Source: Simiduia aestuariiviva (lineage in GTDB: Bacteria > Pseudomonadota > Gammaproteobacteria > Pseudomonadales > Cellvibrionaceae). Taken from it: DNA of 64,000 bases. Shown here piece by piece: positions 63,008 to 64,000 of the stretch. Within the stretch, counting starts at the first letter, position 1. Every line of letters begins with the position of its first letter. Position numbers and translations under genes: made by a program. The DNA is taken from the NCBI RefSeq assembly GCF_014192475.1, contig NZ_JACHXZ010000001.1, positions 594,900 to 658,899 of the forward strand, given 5' to 3'. The notes under the pieces are model-generated. The model saw only the letters and a program-made list of their open reading frames with translations, was not told where the DNA came from and did not search any database.

Positions 63008-63390
63008 GTGTCTGAGAAGATTTCGATGATCGGGCACTGCTCACCCTTATTGCTGTTGCATTGACTAATGAGCGCTTGCAGGGCTTCGGCCAATTGCTGC
63101 AAATTGTCGATTCGGCTTTGCACCTCGTCGAGCTTTTCGGTGGCGAGCTGCCTGACTTCGTTGCAGGGGGCATTGTCTAAGCTGAGCAGGTGTTTAATTT
63201 GCGCCAAACTGAAGCCTAATCCCTGCGCCTTGCGGATAAAATGCAAGCGCGCTTTGATACTATCGGAATAGCGGCGATAACCCTGTGCGGGTTTTTCTGG
63301 CTGCGCTATGAGGCCTTCGCGTTCATAGTAGCGAATGGTTTCGGTGCCGATGTCTAGGGATTTAGCCAGTTGGCCGATGGTCAAGCTCAT
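63004..63390 (-). CDS. merR: MerR-family mercury-type regulator
   Basis: A 128-residue MerR-fold activator/repressor. The N-terminal winged helix is SLTIGQLAKSLDIGTETIRYYEREGLI. A long dimer helix follows. Cysteines at 76, 111 and 119 occur in the Hg-binding arrangement of MerR (the last spacing is one residue shorter than in Tn501). It probably controls the two promoters with 20-bp spacers at 58.4 and 63.0 kb. It is divergent from the sterol desaturase gene. The ATG at 63390 is preferred to 63453. Confidence 0.8.
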   Translation of the reverse strand: MSLTIGQLAKSLDIGTETIRYYEREGLIAQPEKPAQGYRRYSDSIKARLHFIRKAQGLGFSLAQIKHLLSLDNAPCNEVRQLATEKLDEVQSRIDNLQQLAEALQALISQCNSNKGEQCPIIEIFSDT

Positions 63391-63452
63391 AGGGAACCGC
63401 GTGTAATGGAGAATCATCAAATCATAGCAATGATTGAAACGGAGAACACCCA

Positions 63453-64000
63453 ATGGCGGGTTTAACGGACTTATTGGTGCGCGAGGGTCAATTGTGGCTG
63501 GCGATTTTTACAGTCGACACGCTGCGCTACTTTGCCGGTGTTGGCGCGGTGGTGTTTGTGCTCTTCGTGGTGGCGCGCCGTTGGTCTGAGCGGAGACGGA
63601 TTCAGGCGCGCCGCGCCACGAACGGCGATGTTCGCCGTGAAATTATCTGGTCGTTAAACACCACGGCCGTGTACGCGTTGGTTGGTTTGTTTACCGTGCG
63701 GGTGGAGCAAAGCGGTTATTCGCAAATCTACCTGTCGGTATCCGAGTGGGGGTGGTGGTATACAGCGCTCAGTTTGCCCTTGGTGCTCATCGCCCACGAT
63801 GCCTATTTTTATTGGGTTCATCGGGCGATGCATCACCCGGTATTGTTTAAACGTTTTCACCGTCTACACCATTTATCGCGCACGCCCACATCCTGGGCCG
63901 CCTACAGTTTTGCGCCGGGCGAGGCGGTGTTAATGGCGCTGTTTATGCCCATTATCGTGGTGCTCTTGCCGCTGCACGTTTCAGTAATTTTTGCGTTTTT
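63453..64000 (+). CDS. sterol desaturase/fatty acid hydroxylase family protein, 3' part missing
   Basis: The first 182 codons of a membrane di-iron oxygenase. Four helices are visible, with histidine clusters HDAYFYWVHRAMHH and HRLHHLSRTPTSWAAYSF that bind iron. Members hydroxylate or desaturate lipids or sterol-like compounds. The ATG has GGAG eight bases upstream. The gene is cut by the right edge. Confidence 0.85.
   Translation, partial: MAGLTDLLVREGQLWLAIFTVDTLRYFAGVGAVVFVLFVVARRWSERRRIQARRATNGDVRREIIWSLNTTAVYALVGLFTVRVEQSGYSQIYLSVSEWGWWYTALSLPLVLIAHDAYFYWVHRAMHHPVLFKRFHRLHHLSRTPTSWAAYSFAPGEAVLMALFMPIIVVLLPLHVSVIFAF

Overview
The window reads as chromosomal DNA of a Gram-negative gammaproteobacterium. 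The signs are a TonB-dependent receptor, many lipoproteins and signal peptides, outer-membrane barrels, an RND metal pump with periplasmic adaptor, a long-form PurC, c-di-GMP enzymes and REP-like intergenic repeats. Gene content (DUF1624, DUF885, GGEEW cyclases, orphan solute-binding proteins) would suit a marine Cellvibrionales-like organism, but the genus is inference. Most genes look moderately GC-rich. A few are clearly AT-richer and probably transferred: the methyltransferase near 2 kb, the toxin-like pair near 7 kb and the MDR reductase near 8.7 kb.

Layout. 1-10 kb is an accessory-looking stretch: a TonB siderophore receptor cut by the left edge (with a Fur-like box), an orphan methyltransferase, a NarL-type two-component system, and a two-gene unit that looks like a membrane-acting toxin with its immunity protein. 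10-17.7 kb is repeat-rich. Two composite direct repeats of about 0.55 kb flank a segment of about 6 kb holding a TPR-GGDEF diguanylate cyclase, a PD40-repeat protein and a lipoprotein made of six 92-residue repeats. The repeats contain four copies of a palindromic element whose inner hairpins present GGA loops. 17.7-32 kb is mostly housekeeping: a branched-chain 2-oxoacid dehydrogenase E1a-E1b-E2 operon, 6-phosphogluconate dehydrogenase, a DUF4382-like lipoprotein, a metallopeptidase lipoprotein, a MazG-like pyrophosphohydrolase, PurC and a 2OG-Fe(II) oxygenase.

32-39.4 kb is a copper operon: a Cys/His/Met-rich secreted protein, CusB carrying two CusF-like domains, CusA, CopC, CopD and an NTF2-like protein. 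It has no outer-membrane CusC. 39-50.7 kb holds mixed membrane proteins and enzymes, two paralogous orphan solute-binding proteins, a GAF-GGDEF protein with a degenerate active site, and MgtE. 50.8-55.1 kb is one giant hybrid histidine kinase. 55-57.4 kb is a LysR regulator divergent from a DoxX/extradiol-dioxygenase pair.

57.4-63.4 kb is a metal and metalloid resistance island, all on the minus strand: merR, a GDCCVxC protein, a Mn-riboswitch-controlled GDT1-type exporter, an orphan binding protein, arsR-gapdh-arsJ, then merT-merP and a second GDCCVxC gene. Two MerR-type promoters with 20-bp spacers and matching dyads link the separated mer parts into one apparent regulon. The right edge cuts a sterol desaturase-family gene.

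No rRNA, tRNA or CRISPR array and no intact transposase was seen.
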